Assembly: GCA_011800155.1 (NCBI GenBank)
Contig: CM022371.1
Span: 992,001-1,056,000, forward strand
DNA length: 64,000 bases
Direction of reading: 5' to 3'
Source: Flammulina velutipes
Taxonomy: Eukaryota > Basidiomycota > Agaricomycetes > Agaricales > Physalacriaceae
Positions 1 through 11,900 of this stretch are shown in pieces. Position 1 is the stretch's first letter, and every line of letters begins with the position of its first letter. Position numbers and translations under genes: made by a program. Under the pieces are notes generated by a model, which did not search any database, was not told the origin of the DNA, and saw only the letters and a list, made by a program, of their open reading frames with translations.

Positions 1-2
1 CT

Positions 3-119
3 CGCTCGACAGAGAGCTATGGCCTCTTTATTGAGGTCTCGAGGACGTTTGGCGACTCGGCTGGACGTGCTCGTATGAGCCGTTCAGCCGTTTTGCCAGC
101 GAGGAGAGTTCGTGTCTGA
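3..119 (+). CDS. possible 3' end of a gene truncated by the window edge
   Basis: A frame open from the left edge runs to a TGA at 117-119 and reads like the tail of a protein, ending in an Arg/Val-rich stretch. There is no family signature, and a second frame here is also open for about 85 bases, so the choice is weak. It would be the last exon of a gene lying outside the window. Confidence 0.2.
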   Translation, partial: RSTESYGLFIEVSRTFGDSAGRARMSRSAVLPARRVRV

Positions 120-704
120 TGGGTTCCTTTTTTGTTGCCTTGCTATCGGATGCTGTCTTTTGGCGGTGTTCGGGCGGTCGCAAAAAAACATTTTGGTGTT
201 CGGAAGATCTGGATCTGTGTAGTTTATGTAGCGCTTCGAGTTACCACCATCAAGAGACGTTTTTTGAACGACTAATTGTTGTGCAACGGGACCTTCAAGT
301 GTGTAGAAATAGTAACTTACATAACACGGCCTGCGCCACATCGAACTCAATTTGGAACTATTGATCGCTTCCTCTTTCGGGTTAGCGGAAAGCTCCGACG
401 CTGCTTTCTCTTCCAATTGTCACAAGTATAAAACGACGGCGTCTGCCATCGTATGATTTGCTGCCACACACTGGTCTGTGGACCACCACCGCTCTTGCGT
501 GACTGAATTTCGACGTTGAACTTTGGCGAGGTACGGTTGACTCTGTGATTAATATCCTCTTCCTAGCCTCTAGCAGCCTCTAGCCTGTCCAATCCTGGGC
601 ACTAAGTAGGAGGGTCTCAGGAGGGTGTATGTCATGGCTTGCGCACAGGGCTGCCTTGCGATATACCGACCGTGGAGTTATTGGAGCGAGCTTTAAGTAC
701 GAGC
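120..704. other. intergenic stretch upstream of the KRE6/SKN1 gene
   Basis: Short open frames occur on both strands but none has a plausible start, splice pattern or recognisable motif. I see no RNA gene or repeat. It probably holds the 3' UTR of the left neighbour and the distal promoter of the glucan gene. Confidence 0.5.
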
Positions 705-712
705 TATAAATA
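705..712 (+). promoter_or_regulatory. TATA box of the KRE6/SKN1 gene
   Basis: A perfect TATAAATA lies 77 bases before the chosen ATG at 789. The spacing leaves room for a short 5' UTR. The role is inferred from sequence and position only. Confidence 0.5.
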
Positions 713-788
713 ACCAGTGGCTATGGACGTCATCCTCGCACGGCAATGGCAACGTTAATCTAAAGTCGACACTCGTTCTTCTCCCACC

Positions 789-3298
789 ATGTCCACGTCA
801 TACAGAGGCCTCTCAAGCAGAAACCGGGATCCCTCAGCTTCCGGCTCGTATCTGCTCGCTGAATCCACTCCCTTTCTCGGCCAAGCCGTATGTTGACCTT
901 TTCTGTTTCATTGAAAAAAAGACCAATCTGACCAAAGTTGATAGTCAAGTGAAGAGAATGCCTACAAGCGCCTTTCGATGGTCAGGACGACCTCTGTGTC
1001 CGATAAAGTGTGTGGCGCACCACTTTGATGCACTATTTCTTGACTGGCAGTTTAGTTCGCTCTTGGTGTCGATCCTCGAACGTGGGGGTCGACCGTCGAC
1101 CTCGAAGAAGACGACGACGCCATCCACAATCCCACCATGCGTGACGGCAAGTTCGTAGACGACTCAGACCTATCCTTTTCGCCTAGAGGTATAGCCAACC
1201 TGGGGTGTTTGGCGCTGGTCATCTTCGCTATTCTTGGTATATTGTGCGTGACATGTCTGCTCTGAAAATATTCTGTGCTCAAGCCCAGATAGTATATTAT
1301 ACCCCGTGTTGGACAAGATGGACAACATGCATCCAAAAAGTGGTCAAAACCTGGGTGTTAACCGAACAGGCCAGGTAAGATCATTCCATTGTGCATGATG
1401 CTCGTGCGCTAAAAAGTCATGGATAGATACCTGAGATCGTTGGAGCTAGATTTTCGTTGGTCGACGAAGACACCCCGAGAGACAAGCTCACCATCAAGTC
1501 AAAGAGAGACGAGAAAGACTGGCGCCTCGTTTTCTCTGACGAGTTCAACCAGGATGGGCGTACGTTCTATCCTGGTGAGGATCCCTACTGGGAGGCCGTT
1601 GATTTGCACTATTGGGTTCGCTCCTTCCACCCCCCTCCGTGGCGTACAGTTTTTTAAACGCGGTTATTATGCAGGCAACGAACAACTTGGAGTGGTACGA
1701 CCCCGCCGCTGTAACTACGTCCGACGGGAACCTGGTGTTAACGTTATCGGAGAAGCAGACGCATGGTCTGGATTATCAAGGAGGTGTGTTATACAGATGA
1801 TTCAGTCGGGGTGTAATGATACTGACCTCTATTCCAGGGCTTATATCTTCATGGTGCGCACAAACTCAGAGAATTCCACAATTCATCCTAACAGAACTCA
1901 AAGGAACAAATTTTGCTTTACGGGTGGATATATCGAGACGTCCGTGCAACTCCCAGGCGCCAGTAACGTCGTCGGTCTTTGGCCTGCCGTTTGGACCATG
2001 GGAAACCTTGGGCGTGCTGGCTATGGAGCTACTTTGGAAGGGATGGTACGTCAATTTGCTTTGCTTCGTCTTGTTAGCACCCTCCGACCGAACGACAGTG
2101 GCCGTACAGCTACGACGCCTGCGACGTAGGGACGGCGCCAAACCAGACTATTGGCGATCAACCGGAAGCGGCGACTACGAGTGGGAAAGAGGACGTTGAT
2201 TACGCGTTATCGTACCTTCCTGGACAACGTCTGTCGAGGTGTACTTGCCCGGGGGAGAGCCATCCGGGACCGATGCATAAGGATGGAACGTACGTTGGTA
2301 GGGCGGCGCCTGAGATCGATATTATTGAAGGCCAGGTACGTAATGATACCTTAACTTTCCGAGTTCGATGTTCAAAAAGTTATGTAGGTAGCAGGAGAGC
2401 CACTCCGGGGGCAGGTGTCTCAATCTGGACAATGGGCGGTACGTGTTTCTCCTCTGTTTCCACGATAGTATGGACAGTATCTTGAACCTTTTCCAGCCGT
2501 TCAACGAAGGTTATGTATGGACGAACACCTCGGAGAACCTTTATATCGCGGACGAGTCGATTTCGGAGCTCAACACCTATCTCGGCGAGAAGACGCAACA
2601 GGCCACTTCTGTCGTTACCGATACGGACCCGAATTGCTACCAGTTGGAGGCGGGATGCTTTTCTGTGTATGGATTTGAGGTTTGTGATATCCTGTCGAAT
2701 TTGCGCACTGGCTGATGAGTGATACGGTAGTATAAGCCTGGATATGAAGATGCTGTGAGTCATGTTATTGAATATGTTTGGTTGAGTGTTCTAATGTCGA
2801 ATGGATAGTACATCGAATGGGTGTCAGACGACAAGGTAGCCTGGAGGTTGAATGCAGGGGGAGTCGGCGCCGATGCTGGTGTAGACATCTCCGCTCGACC
2901 GATCCCAGAAGAGCCCATGGTATGCGCGAATGCCCTCCGAGTCCACTTCCAGTCGAACTCATCATTCTATACTAGTACATCATGGCCAACCTCGGTATCT
3001 CGAAGAACTTCGGAGACGTCGATGTCGTCAATCTGCAATTCCCAGCAGTCATGCTTGTGGACTATATTCGAGTGTATCAAGACCCCGATAACATCAATAT
3101 TGGCTGTGACCCGGCGGACTTCCCCACGCAGGCGTACATCGAGAAGTATGATTTTCTCTTTCAAATGGTGGGAATCGTTTAGTTGATTGAGAATTTTGTG
3201 ATAGATACAGTGAGGCGTATTCAAACCCCAATTTGACGACGTGGGTAGATGATTATGGAGAACCGTTCCCTCGGAATTCGTTGGTGGACGGTTGCTAA
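789..3298 (+). CDS. KRE6: KRE6/SKN1-family beta-glucan synthesis-associated membrane protein (GH16-like)
   Basis: Multi-exon gene of the SKN1/KRE6 family, type II membrane proteins of the ER/Golgi and plasma membrane needed to make beta-1,6-glucan of the cell wall. The start reads [14 protein letters not shown] and opens a Ser-rich cytosolic tail. A single membrane segment, [19 protein letters not shown], lies near 1190-1245. The lumenal domain begins at the family hallmark [20 protein letters not shown] (1519-1578) and carries the GH16 acid signature EIDIIE at 2312-2329, where family 16 enzymes have their nucleophile and acid/base Glu. Other conserved blocks are [31 protein letters not shown] and DYIRVYQDP. 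The last exon ends LVDGC at a TAA (3296-3298). I read about nine short introns, so individual junctions are approximate. Family assignment is firm; whether it corresponds to yeast KRE6 or SKN1 cannot be settled here. Confidence 0.92.
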
Positions 3299-3879
3299 AG
3301 TCCTGGACCAATCTTTTGACGGACTTATGATTTACGATGATCTAGGACATGGACCATTGACTGTACCTATCTTGCTAGTATTATACTATACCATATAATC
3401 ATTACGCCACAGGTTCCGTGCTTCTTCTAATGACACCTTTATACATAAGGACGCATCATACTCAGCGGGTGGGTTACATTTATGACTCAGAGTCATACGT
3501 GTTGTTTGGCATTGAGAGATCGAGTCCGTCGCAGAACGACCATCATGTCTGAATCTACTTCAACAACTTCCACCACAGTCAACGAACTTCAGGCTATAAC
3601 CGTGACAGCGAAGCAGAGAGAAGCTTTATTCGCCAAGAGCAAGGAAATCCTTGTACGTTTTGCCAGATTGAAGCTGCACTCATTCTTTATCAAAAAGGAC
3701 CGTTGCAGGACGGCCTCGTCGCAGTCCAGGATGCCGTTCCCTATCCTGAAGGAGTAGATGACATGGTGCGCCACTCCTTTTAACAACTTAGCTGTAATTC
3801 AAACTTACTTACAGGATGCGGACGAGGAATCTCGAGTTATGAAAGAGTATAACACCAAACTAAAGATCGCGTCGGCGCC

Positions 3880-4587
3880 CAGACTCCTTCCCATTCGTCT
3901 TTACAGCTAGAAAAAGAATAATTGAACATGGCGGTAGACGGGATTCGAACACTTGACCATATGTTATCTTATCTTATCTTGCTTTGTCATACTATTTGAA
4001 CCTTATTTCTTTTTCTAAGCTGTAAAGACGACTGGCGTAACTTGCAATGGTTGTTTGTTTGGCTGCGGCGTCTGCATCAACGGTCCGCGCTACAAGCCCA
4101 CCTGTTCGCGCTGTGTCCGCCTCATGTCCGCCTCAAATATGTGTCGGAAGCGTCTCAAATGTGTCGGGATACAATACACTGGTCTAATTTACCTGTGTGG
4201 AACTCGGAGCCCTTATGTACCATCCTCAAAAATGTGTGATCAATAACAACTTATTGCTTCTGGAATACAACGGGCATGGACTGTCATTTACAGGTCAAAA
4301 ATAAAATTGAAGAAGTAGTACAGATGCGAGGCGAGGCGGACATGAGGCGGACACAGCGCGAACAGGTGGGCTTGTAGCGCGGACCGTTGATGCAGACGCC
4401 GCAGCCAAACAAACAACCATTGCAAGTTACGCCAGTCGTCTTTACAGCTTAGAAAAAGAAATAAGGTTCAAATAGTATGACAAAGCAAGATAAGATAAGA
4501 TAACATATGGTCAAGTGTTCGAATCCCGTCTACCGCCATGTTCAATTATTCTTTTTCTAGCTGTAAAGACGAATGGGAAGGAGTCTG
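3880..4587. mobile_element. 708-bp non-autonomous long-TIR element, Mutator-like MITE (9-bp TSD)
   Basis: The element starts CAGACTCCTTCCC and ends with its reverse complement. The terminal inverted repeats are 255 bp each (3880-4134 and 4333-4587) and look nearly identical along their whole length. The target site duplication GTCGGCGCC (9 bp) flanks it at 3871-3879 and 4588-4596. Removing the element and one TSD copy restores the reading frame seen in the two paralogues. Only about 198 bp lie between the arms and they encode nothing recognisable, so it cannot move alone. Long TIRs with 9-bp duplications are the hallmark of Mutator-like elements; assignment to that superfamily is inference, since no transposase is present. 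Confidence 0.88.
3895..4031. repeat. nested inverted-repeat module inside the left TIR (mirror copy at 4436-4572)
   Basis: Inside each long arm sits a 137-bp module bounded by its own inverted repeat, TCGTCTTTACAGCT at 3895-3908 and the complement at 4018-4031, continued by an AGAAAAAGAA / TTCTTTTTCT pair. Each arm can therefore fold on itself as well as with the other arm. The module holds a tRNA-like string: GTTCGAATCC on the plus strand at 4517-4526, mirrored on the minus strand at 3941-3950, followed by CCGTCTACCGCCA. This resembles a pol III B box plus a tRNA 3' end, but the T stem does not pair well and no A box is visible. Confidence 0.7.
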
Positions 4588-4847
4588 GTCGGCGCCTGTC
4601 TGGGCAGAATACACAAGATGGTCGAATTCGCTCAAGCCTCATGAGATCAGTGAGTTTCTTATTGTGCTGTACACTGTGTTTTTCTCATACCACCGTGTTA
4701 GGGGCGTCATGGCCAACGCCGACGCCTGAGGAATACCAGGCGTTTTGAAATGATTTGCCGGAGGGTTGTTGCTGGTAAAATAGCTATTTTCCGTTTGAGT
4801 TAATTCGTGCAACCGTCCGCCATCTGTCTAGTATCCTACCTCTACCA

Positions 4848-4855
4848 TATAAATA
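4848..4855 (+). promoter_or_regulatory. TATA box of copy B
   Basis: TATAAATA about 130 bases before the ATG of the copy B gene. The same neighbourhood upstream of copy A reads CATATAATCATT, so the box is weakened in the pseudogene. Confidence 0.45.
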
Positions 4856-4982
4856 TGCCACAGTCCCGTGCTTTCACTGTGTACATATGTAAGCACACAA
4901 ATCATTTATTCAGTTCGCCACGGTGGTTATGACTCGGGTCCTACAGTGTCAAGAGATCGAACCGGACTCAGGCACAACCGTC

Positions 4983-5505
4983 ATGTCTGAATCTCCTTCA
5001 ACGACTTACACTGCTGTCAATGAACCTCAGACTGAAAATGTGACAGAGGAGGAGAGAAAAGCTTTAATTGCCAAAAATAATGAACTTGCAGTACGTTTCT
5101 CTAGCTTAAGTACTCCCTTTTATCTAAGCCATCGCAGGACGCTATCCTGGAAGTTTACAGTAGTTTTTCCATCCCTAAGGGCTTGGATGAGATGGTAATC
5201 TACTCCTTCAACTTGAACTTGTCTGAAGTTTCTACTGATTTAAATAATTTCACAGGATGCGGACGAGGAATCTCGAGTTGTGAAAGAGTTTAACCGTAAA
5301 CGGGCGATTGCTGCGGCTCCTGCCGTGGCAGAATACAACAAATGGAAGAGTCAGCTCAAGCCTCACGCGATTAGTACGTTTCTCCTCAGTCGGCAGTAGA
5401 TTATGTTCGTCTCATCCTATCGCGTAAGGGGCGGCGTGGCCGATGCCGACGTCTGAAAAGTATCAGAAATTTCTGGATGAGCTGCCGGAGGATTGTTGTT
5501 GGTAA
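4983..5505 (+). CDS. small unknown protein, copy B of a three-member family
   Basis: Four exons encode about 115 residues. Exon 1 is MSESPSTTYTAVNEPQ followed by VTEEERKALIAKNNELA. Exon 2 is DAILEVYSSFSIPKGLDEM. Exon 3 starts DADEESRVVKEFNRKR and ends SQLKPHAI. Exon 4 runs AAWPMPTSEKYQKF to LDELPEDCCW and TAA (5503-5505). The protein is hydrophilic and mostly helical in appearance, with no signal peptide or membrane segment, and ends in an unusual Cys-Cys-Trp. Copy C on the minus strand near 28 kb has the same exon layout and the same CCW ending, which supports the gene model strongly. I do not recognise the family. It is probably intact, unlike copy A just upstream. Confidence 0.8.
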
Positions 5506-5580
5506 TTACTTGACTGTGTAACGGAGCTCGTCTGTGATACCACCGGAATATCGGGCCGGTAACAGTTGCTTCAAGCAGTC

Positions 5581-6189
5581 ATGTCGTTCAGCAACGTCTA
5601 CTACAAACGGGTGCGTCTTGGTCGACATGGTCCCCATTTAATTATTGAAACTAACTATAGACGGCAGCAACACCCAAGAAGTGTTATGTCTGCTTTAAAC
5701 CCACCCCCATAGTCCTTGCTACTATCAACACGGTTGACTTTCTATACGTCTGCGAGAGCCATCTTAAAGATCGGGGATTTGCGAGTCAGATACAGGAGGA
5801 AGCGGCGAAGCCTGCTGTCAGTGCTGAGGATATTGCAAAAGCAAAGGCGGAATGGGAGGAAAAGCAGAGACTGAAGAAAGAGAAGGAGAAGGAGAAGGAA
5901 GATAAAGCTAAAGACGACAAGAGCAAGGACGACGGTTCAAAGGAGAAACCCAAATCGCCTGCACCAGTATCTCCCACTACGACGCCGTCATCACCACCGG
6001 CAACACATCTGAAGTACGCCCTTCATCGCGACTTTTATACAAGTAAGTCCTAATCTATGAACGCGAAGCATATTCTTATTGATTATCCCTTCCACAGTGC
6101 GCCAGGACGAGCACCGGAAGCGCCGTCAGACCGCACAGGCCAAGGATCTTGCTCCGCGCCTACCTGGCGCCCCCCGAGGTGCTGTGTAA
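5581..6189 (+). CDS. VFA1: Vps4-associated protein 1 (Vfa1 family)
   Basis: Short protein of the Vfa1 family, which binds the AAA ATPase Vps4 that recycles ESCRT-III at endosomes. It starts MSFSNVYYKR at the first ATG and has an N-terminal zinc-ribbon-like set: CYVC, then about 20 residues, then CESH. A long charged, Lys/Glu-rich coiled-coil segment follows (near 5810-5950), then a Ser/Pro-rich linker. The end is a basic helix near FYTMRQDEHRKRRQ, the region expected to contact Vps4. Two introns are visible, one right after YYKR (5611 onward) and one before MRQDEH (near 6042-6097). The stop is TAA at 6187-6189. Family call rests on the N-terminal Cys pattern, the coiled coil and overall length. 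Confidence 0.85.
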
Positions 6190-6588
6190 TGTAATTATAC
6201 CTTGTGTTTGCGGCAGCATCTACATAAGGAGTATCATAGGACTGGCGATGACCGTGTGCTGGGTCCCGTTACTTGTGAATGTAAACTCAGTGACAGTGTT
6301 TTTCTACACAAGTGCTGCTCATCGAGGCCAACAGCGAGCTCGAGCATGCTGCAAAGCCTTCCCCGACGCTGCAGGACGTCCGGAACGTCCCGCCATGCTC
6401 GCTCGCGCGTTACCTTTCTCCCATAGACATGGCCTACTGATATTCCGCTGGTCATCGGACTCGCCCACGTCGTAGTCTTGGACATTTGTCCCAGCGAGAA
6501 CTTTGGCCCGGATGGAGATAAGATGAGATCATGAGCCATCGCCCATGATAAAACACCTCTCTCTTTCATTCTTCTCCTTCCCACCACC

Positions 6589-8290
<1,702 letters not shown>

Positions 8291-8547
8291 GTCAGAAAGG
8301 AGGAGCAAGGAAGAACAATATTCAATTGTACTATGTGCTTCGCTTACTCAAGTCGTGTTACTGTTAGGCTAATGCCACGAATTTGTGTACCCGTAGTGTG
8401 GCGTACGTGGCGACCATCGATCAGTGAGTTGAGGTCAGAGTGCCTCATCACGCTGAACGTTCACACTATCCTCAATGTCTAAAATTACGTTCCAGGATAG
8501 CTATTGATGATGCTACGGTACCGGAAAGACAAAAGCTGTCCAAGTCA

Positions 8548-8834
8548 TTAGGAATGCACACATTCTTCTACCAGCGCCATCTGCGCTGGCGTGAACTCCA
8601 TTAAGGCTGAAGGAAATGTCAGTGCAAAAAAGTTGAACAACATACAGCGTTCCTTCTCCGATAAGGCGCGATACCATGCTCTCCGTCGCTGATACGGGAT
8701 CACGAGAGCATTCTCCACAGCCTGGCCTTTCTTTTTGATTTCTTCTTGGTAGCTCTATAGCAATCAATCGTTCAGTCGAGTGGACAACGAGCCATAGATC
8801 CAACACATATACACCGAACGGTCAGGTAAGTACA
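8548..8834 (-). CDS. possible small gene just downstream of POL2, 5' end unresolved
   Basis: Reading the minus strand, two or three exons join into a protein-like sequence: YLPDRSSYQEEIKKKG, then QAVENALVIPYQRRRAWYRA, LSEKER, and after an intron LMEFTPAQMALVEECVHS with TAA at 8548-8550. Splice sites are reasonable (donor GTATGT, acceptor CTTCAG). No confident start codon is visible; an ATG inside the last POL2 exon in another frame would work but implies overlap. It could also be a chance frame in the POL2 3' UTR. No family recognised. Confidence 0.33.
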
Positions 8835-8916
8835 CTATGAATCGAAATAAATAACGAAGATGCAGATACTATACAATGCCACATAACACACATGCAAGGA
8901 GTCATACCCGAGTACA

Positions 8917-11900
8917 CTACCAAGTCTGCAACATAAGCTGCGCACATTCCTACACCCAAACAGTCAATACAAGATTCCGAAAACGAACAGAAAACCCTTT
9001 CTCACCTTTAACCGCACCATACCATGGACAAGCGCCACATTCACAAGTGTCTTCAACCTCCGGCGCACATCCACTCGACTCTGAGTAAAAGTCCACGTTC
9101 CAGAACACTTGCACCACCGCCCAAGACCTACACCCCCTCCGCCCGTTTCCTGTATCCCTTTACACCTCTCGCACTTGAGATCCTGTTGCGCCCACCCCCT
9201 CTCCAACCGCCACACCATCTTCATCAAAGCAAACTCAATCGACGCCCGATCATACTCCCCCCTACACTTCTCACACACCCATTTCTGCTTCGAAGCGACA
9301 TCCAATCCGTTCGGCAGAAGCCTCGGATCCCGACAAAAGTCAAAATCGTCGATCGCGTCGCAGTGGTTGCACGGCACGTTGTGCAGAATGAGAGGCTCGC
9401 ATGGGTTCCGGAATACCGCCTCTGGCGCAAACTCCTTGATGCCTATGAGCTCTAGCACCGTCCTCTTCAGCAAACCAACTTCGATCGCGTAGTCCTTTGC
9501 CAGCGCAAAGACCGCGCAGCTGGACTTGACGAACTCGAGCACGGGGTCGGTGAAATGTAGATGAGAGCCTGGAAGAACAGGAAAGACAAAGTCCTCTTGG
9601 TCATCTTCGTCGTTGAGTAGTGCGTCCCTATGGCGCGTCTGGATGGCCCCGACTGCCTTCAACATCCTCCTTGTCAAACGCCGACTAATCAATGTCTGTG
9701 TCTCATTCACCTCCTTCTTCACCCCATCATCCACATTCCCTTCCCTCCCACCGGGAGGATCGTTCAAAGTCAATGCTTTCAAAGGAATTCGTGTTTCCTC
9801 GTTCGCCTTTTGTCGAACCTTGAACATCTCCACTAAAAAGAATTGGACTATGCTTGCAAAGTCTCGGTGAATAGCTGGGGGTAGGAACGAGCTGATGTTC
9901 CAGTGCATGTCTACGGACAGCTCCGACGGTTGTTCCAGTGCGAGAGGGTTCTCGCATACCACTGCAGCAAAGTTCTCCTTGTCCATGAAGATGACATAGT
10001 CGAAGAACTTCTCAGTCTCCAGATACACGTGCTGGAAGAGCTCATGGGATGTCACTGCCGTGTTGATGTATGTCGCGTAAGCGTGGGCCGTCCCAGGAGG
10101 TTTGGAAGTGGAAAGAATGATTCGACTGAAATCGGCGTAAATGACGTGGGATCCTAACCGACGGAATTCGGCCAACAGCTGAATAAACGTCTTGCGCATG
10201 AGGCCATGGACGAAGCGGTGGAACCCTGGGTCGTACATCTGGCTAGCACTCGAGCTGATCCATCGCCAAAAGTGGTCAATCGCTAAAGAAGCCGCCCGTT
10301 CGTCCTTCTGGATCTTATCAAGCAGCCAAGTCTTGACCATGTTTCGAAGGATGCTGAACGCCTGTGAAGATACTTGCGCATCTCCCAGCGTCAAATCTCT
10401 CTGTGATTCCCCGTTCTTGTACTCGTCCAGAGTACGCGAAACAGAATCAAATGCTGTGGCGCCCCCGCTACCCTCCAACTCGTTGACAACACCCGAATGC
10501 ATCACAGAGTTAACAGCAAGGTTCCTCACAGCAACCTCCAAACACACGTTTGAAAAGACACCAGAACTCTGGAACTCGCTGGTCGGCAAATCCTCCGAAT
10601 GTCGCTTGTCGTGTTCCCAACCACCAAGGTCAGGCTCATCGCCAGGAGACCACCAGAGTACCATGTCGTTTTGCACAAGACGTCGAGCATATGAAATGTC
10701 TGCGACGAACAGTTGCTGGTCCCCTTCTAAATGCCCAATCGGAACATCGTAATAGTCGGCAATGATCTTCAAGCGGTCAAGCCAAGGTCCAAAGTTCAGA
10801 TATCGCCCAATCATCTGCTTCACGACGCTCGGTTGCCACGGGAAGACATCCAGCGTGTGGTGTCCTCGAGCCTTCGCCATCGAAAGCACCGGGAACTTGG
10901 CCAACTTGGGAATAAGCCGGTCATAGTAGTTTTGGTCTTTGCTAGACGAAATGACCACGGTGTACGACTTGTCTTCCATCAACCCCAATTCGCGAGAGAT
11001 TGCTTTGAGCGCAGTGGAATCGGAGGCGTGATATACGATAGTGGTGGACAGGGCATCAGGGTAGGAAATAGATTCGCTTGTGCCGTTCTTGGACTCCCAC
11101 AGCGGTTTCCTCTCGGCGTAGGTTTGCTCGATTCGGCTGATGGGCTGGCGCCGCGTCGCAGGATCGACGACATGCAGCTTGACGGTACCATTGGGTATGA
11201 ATGTGGCGAAGACATGGAGCGGACTATTGGAGGAATACGCGTGGTACAGGAAGATGTACTTCAAGTCGCTCCCTTGTAGATATGACCGTTTAGCCGAAGA
11301 GGTATTGGCACGCTCCAGTTGCTGCAAGTCGAATCCAACAGTCTGACCACGGTTGAGGGTCATACTAGCGTCTTCTGCCCGACAAGATTTTCCGAGTCTC
11401 AAAAGACCACGGATTACGAGAGGAATCTTAAACGCAGTAAATACCAGAGCAAAACTCAACAAACAAAACTTACCTGCTGCTCAAAGACACCATCCACGTT
11501 AGGATCATTTGCCAAGTCGATAAAGTGCTCTTGAATGGTATTGTACGTCTCCTCCCGAACACTGACTTTGTAGAGGTTCACAGACGGCATATCCCTAGGC
11601 AGCGTCCGAGTAACTTGCTCGACGGAATAATACTCCGTCTTGAAAAACTCGGGTTGGGGAATCCGTAGGTGGATGTACATCTCGCGAGGAATACGAAGTG
11701 GGACGGAAACAATCTCTCCATCGACTGACAACCACAAGACGAACCGCCCAGGTATCTTGCTTGGCCGAATTTGTATGACGTCCCAAGTGCGGTTGGTGCG
11801 CACTTTGACGCCACGGAACATGGTCGGAACAACCACTGGCGCAGAAACAGAAGACCCATTTCCTCCAGTGTTGAATCGAGCGTCCAGGCGTTGCTTCCAC

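Larger units (their letters stand above)
3545..4778 (+). pseudogene. copy A of a three-member small gene family, broken by a transposon and a nonsense codon
   Basis: Exons match copies B (4983-5505) and C (27903-28444): a start exon MSESTSTTSTTVNELQ, then DGLVAVQDAVPYPEGVDDM, then DADEESRVMKEYN, with introns at the same places. The third exon is cut after the codons for IASA by a 708-bp element (3880-4587), and the coding sequence resumes as VWAEYTRWSNSLKPHEI. The last exon (ASWPTPTPEEYQAF) reaches an in-frame TGA at 4746-4748, while the usual ending DLPEGCCW and its TAA (4776-4778) lie just beyond in the same frame. So there are two independent lesions. The promoter region resembles that of copy B (shared CTAGTAT, CCATATAA, CCACAG and CCGTGCTT strings) but its TATA box is altered. 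Function unknown. Confidence 0.85.

Noticed and set aside
4497..4540. A functional tRNA gene
   Set aside because: Only the 3' half is tRNA-like; the T stem does not pair and there is no A box or acceptor partner.
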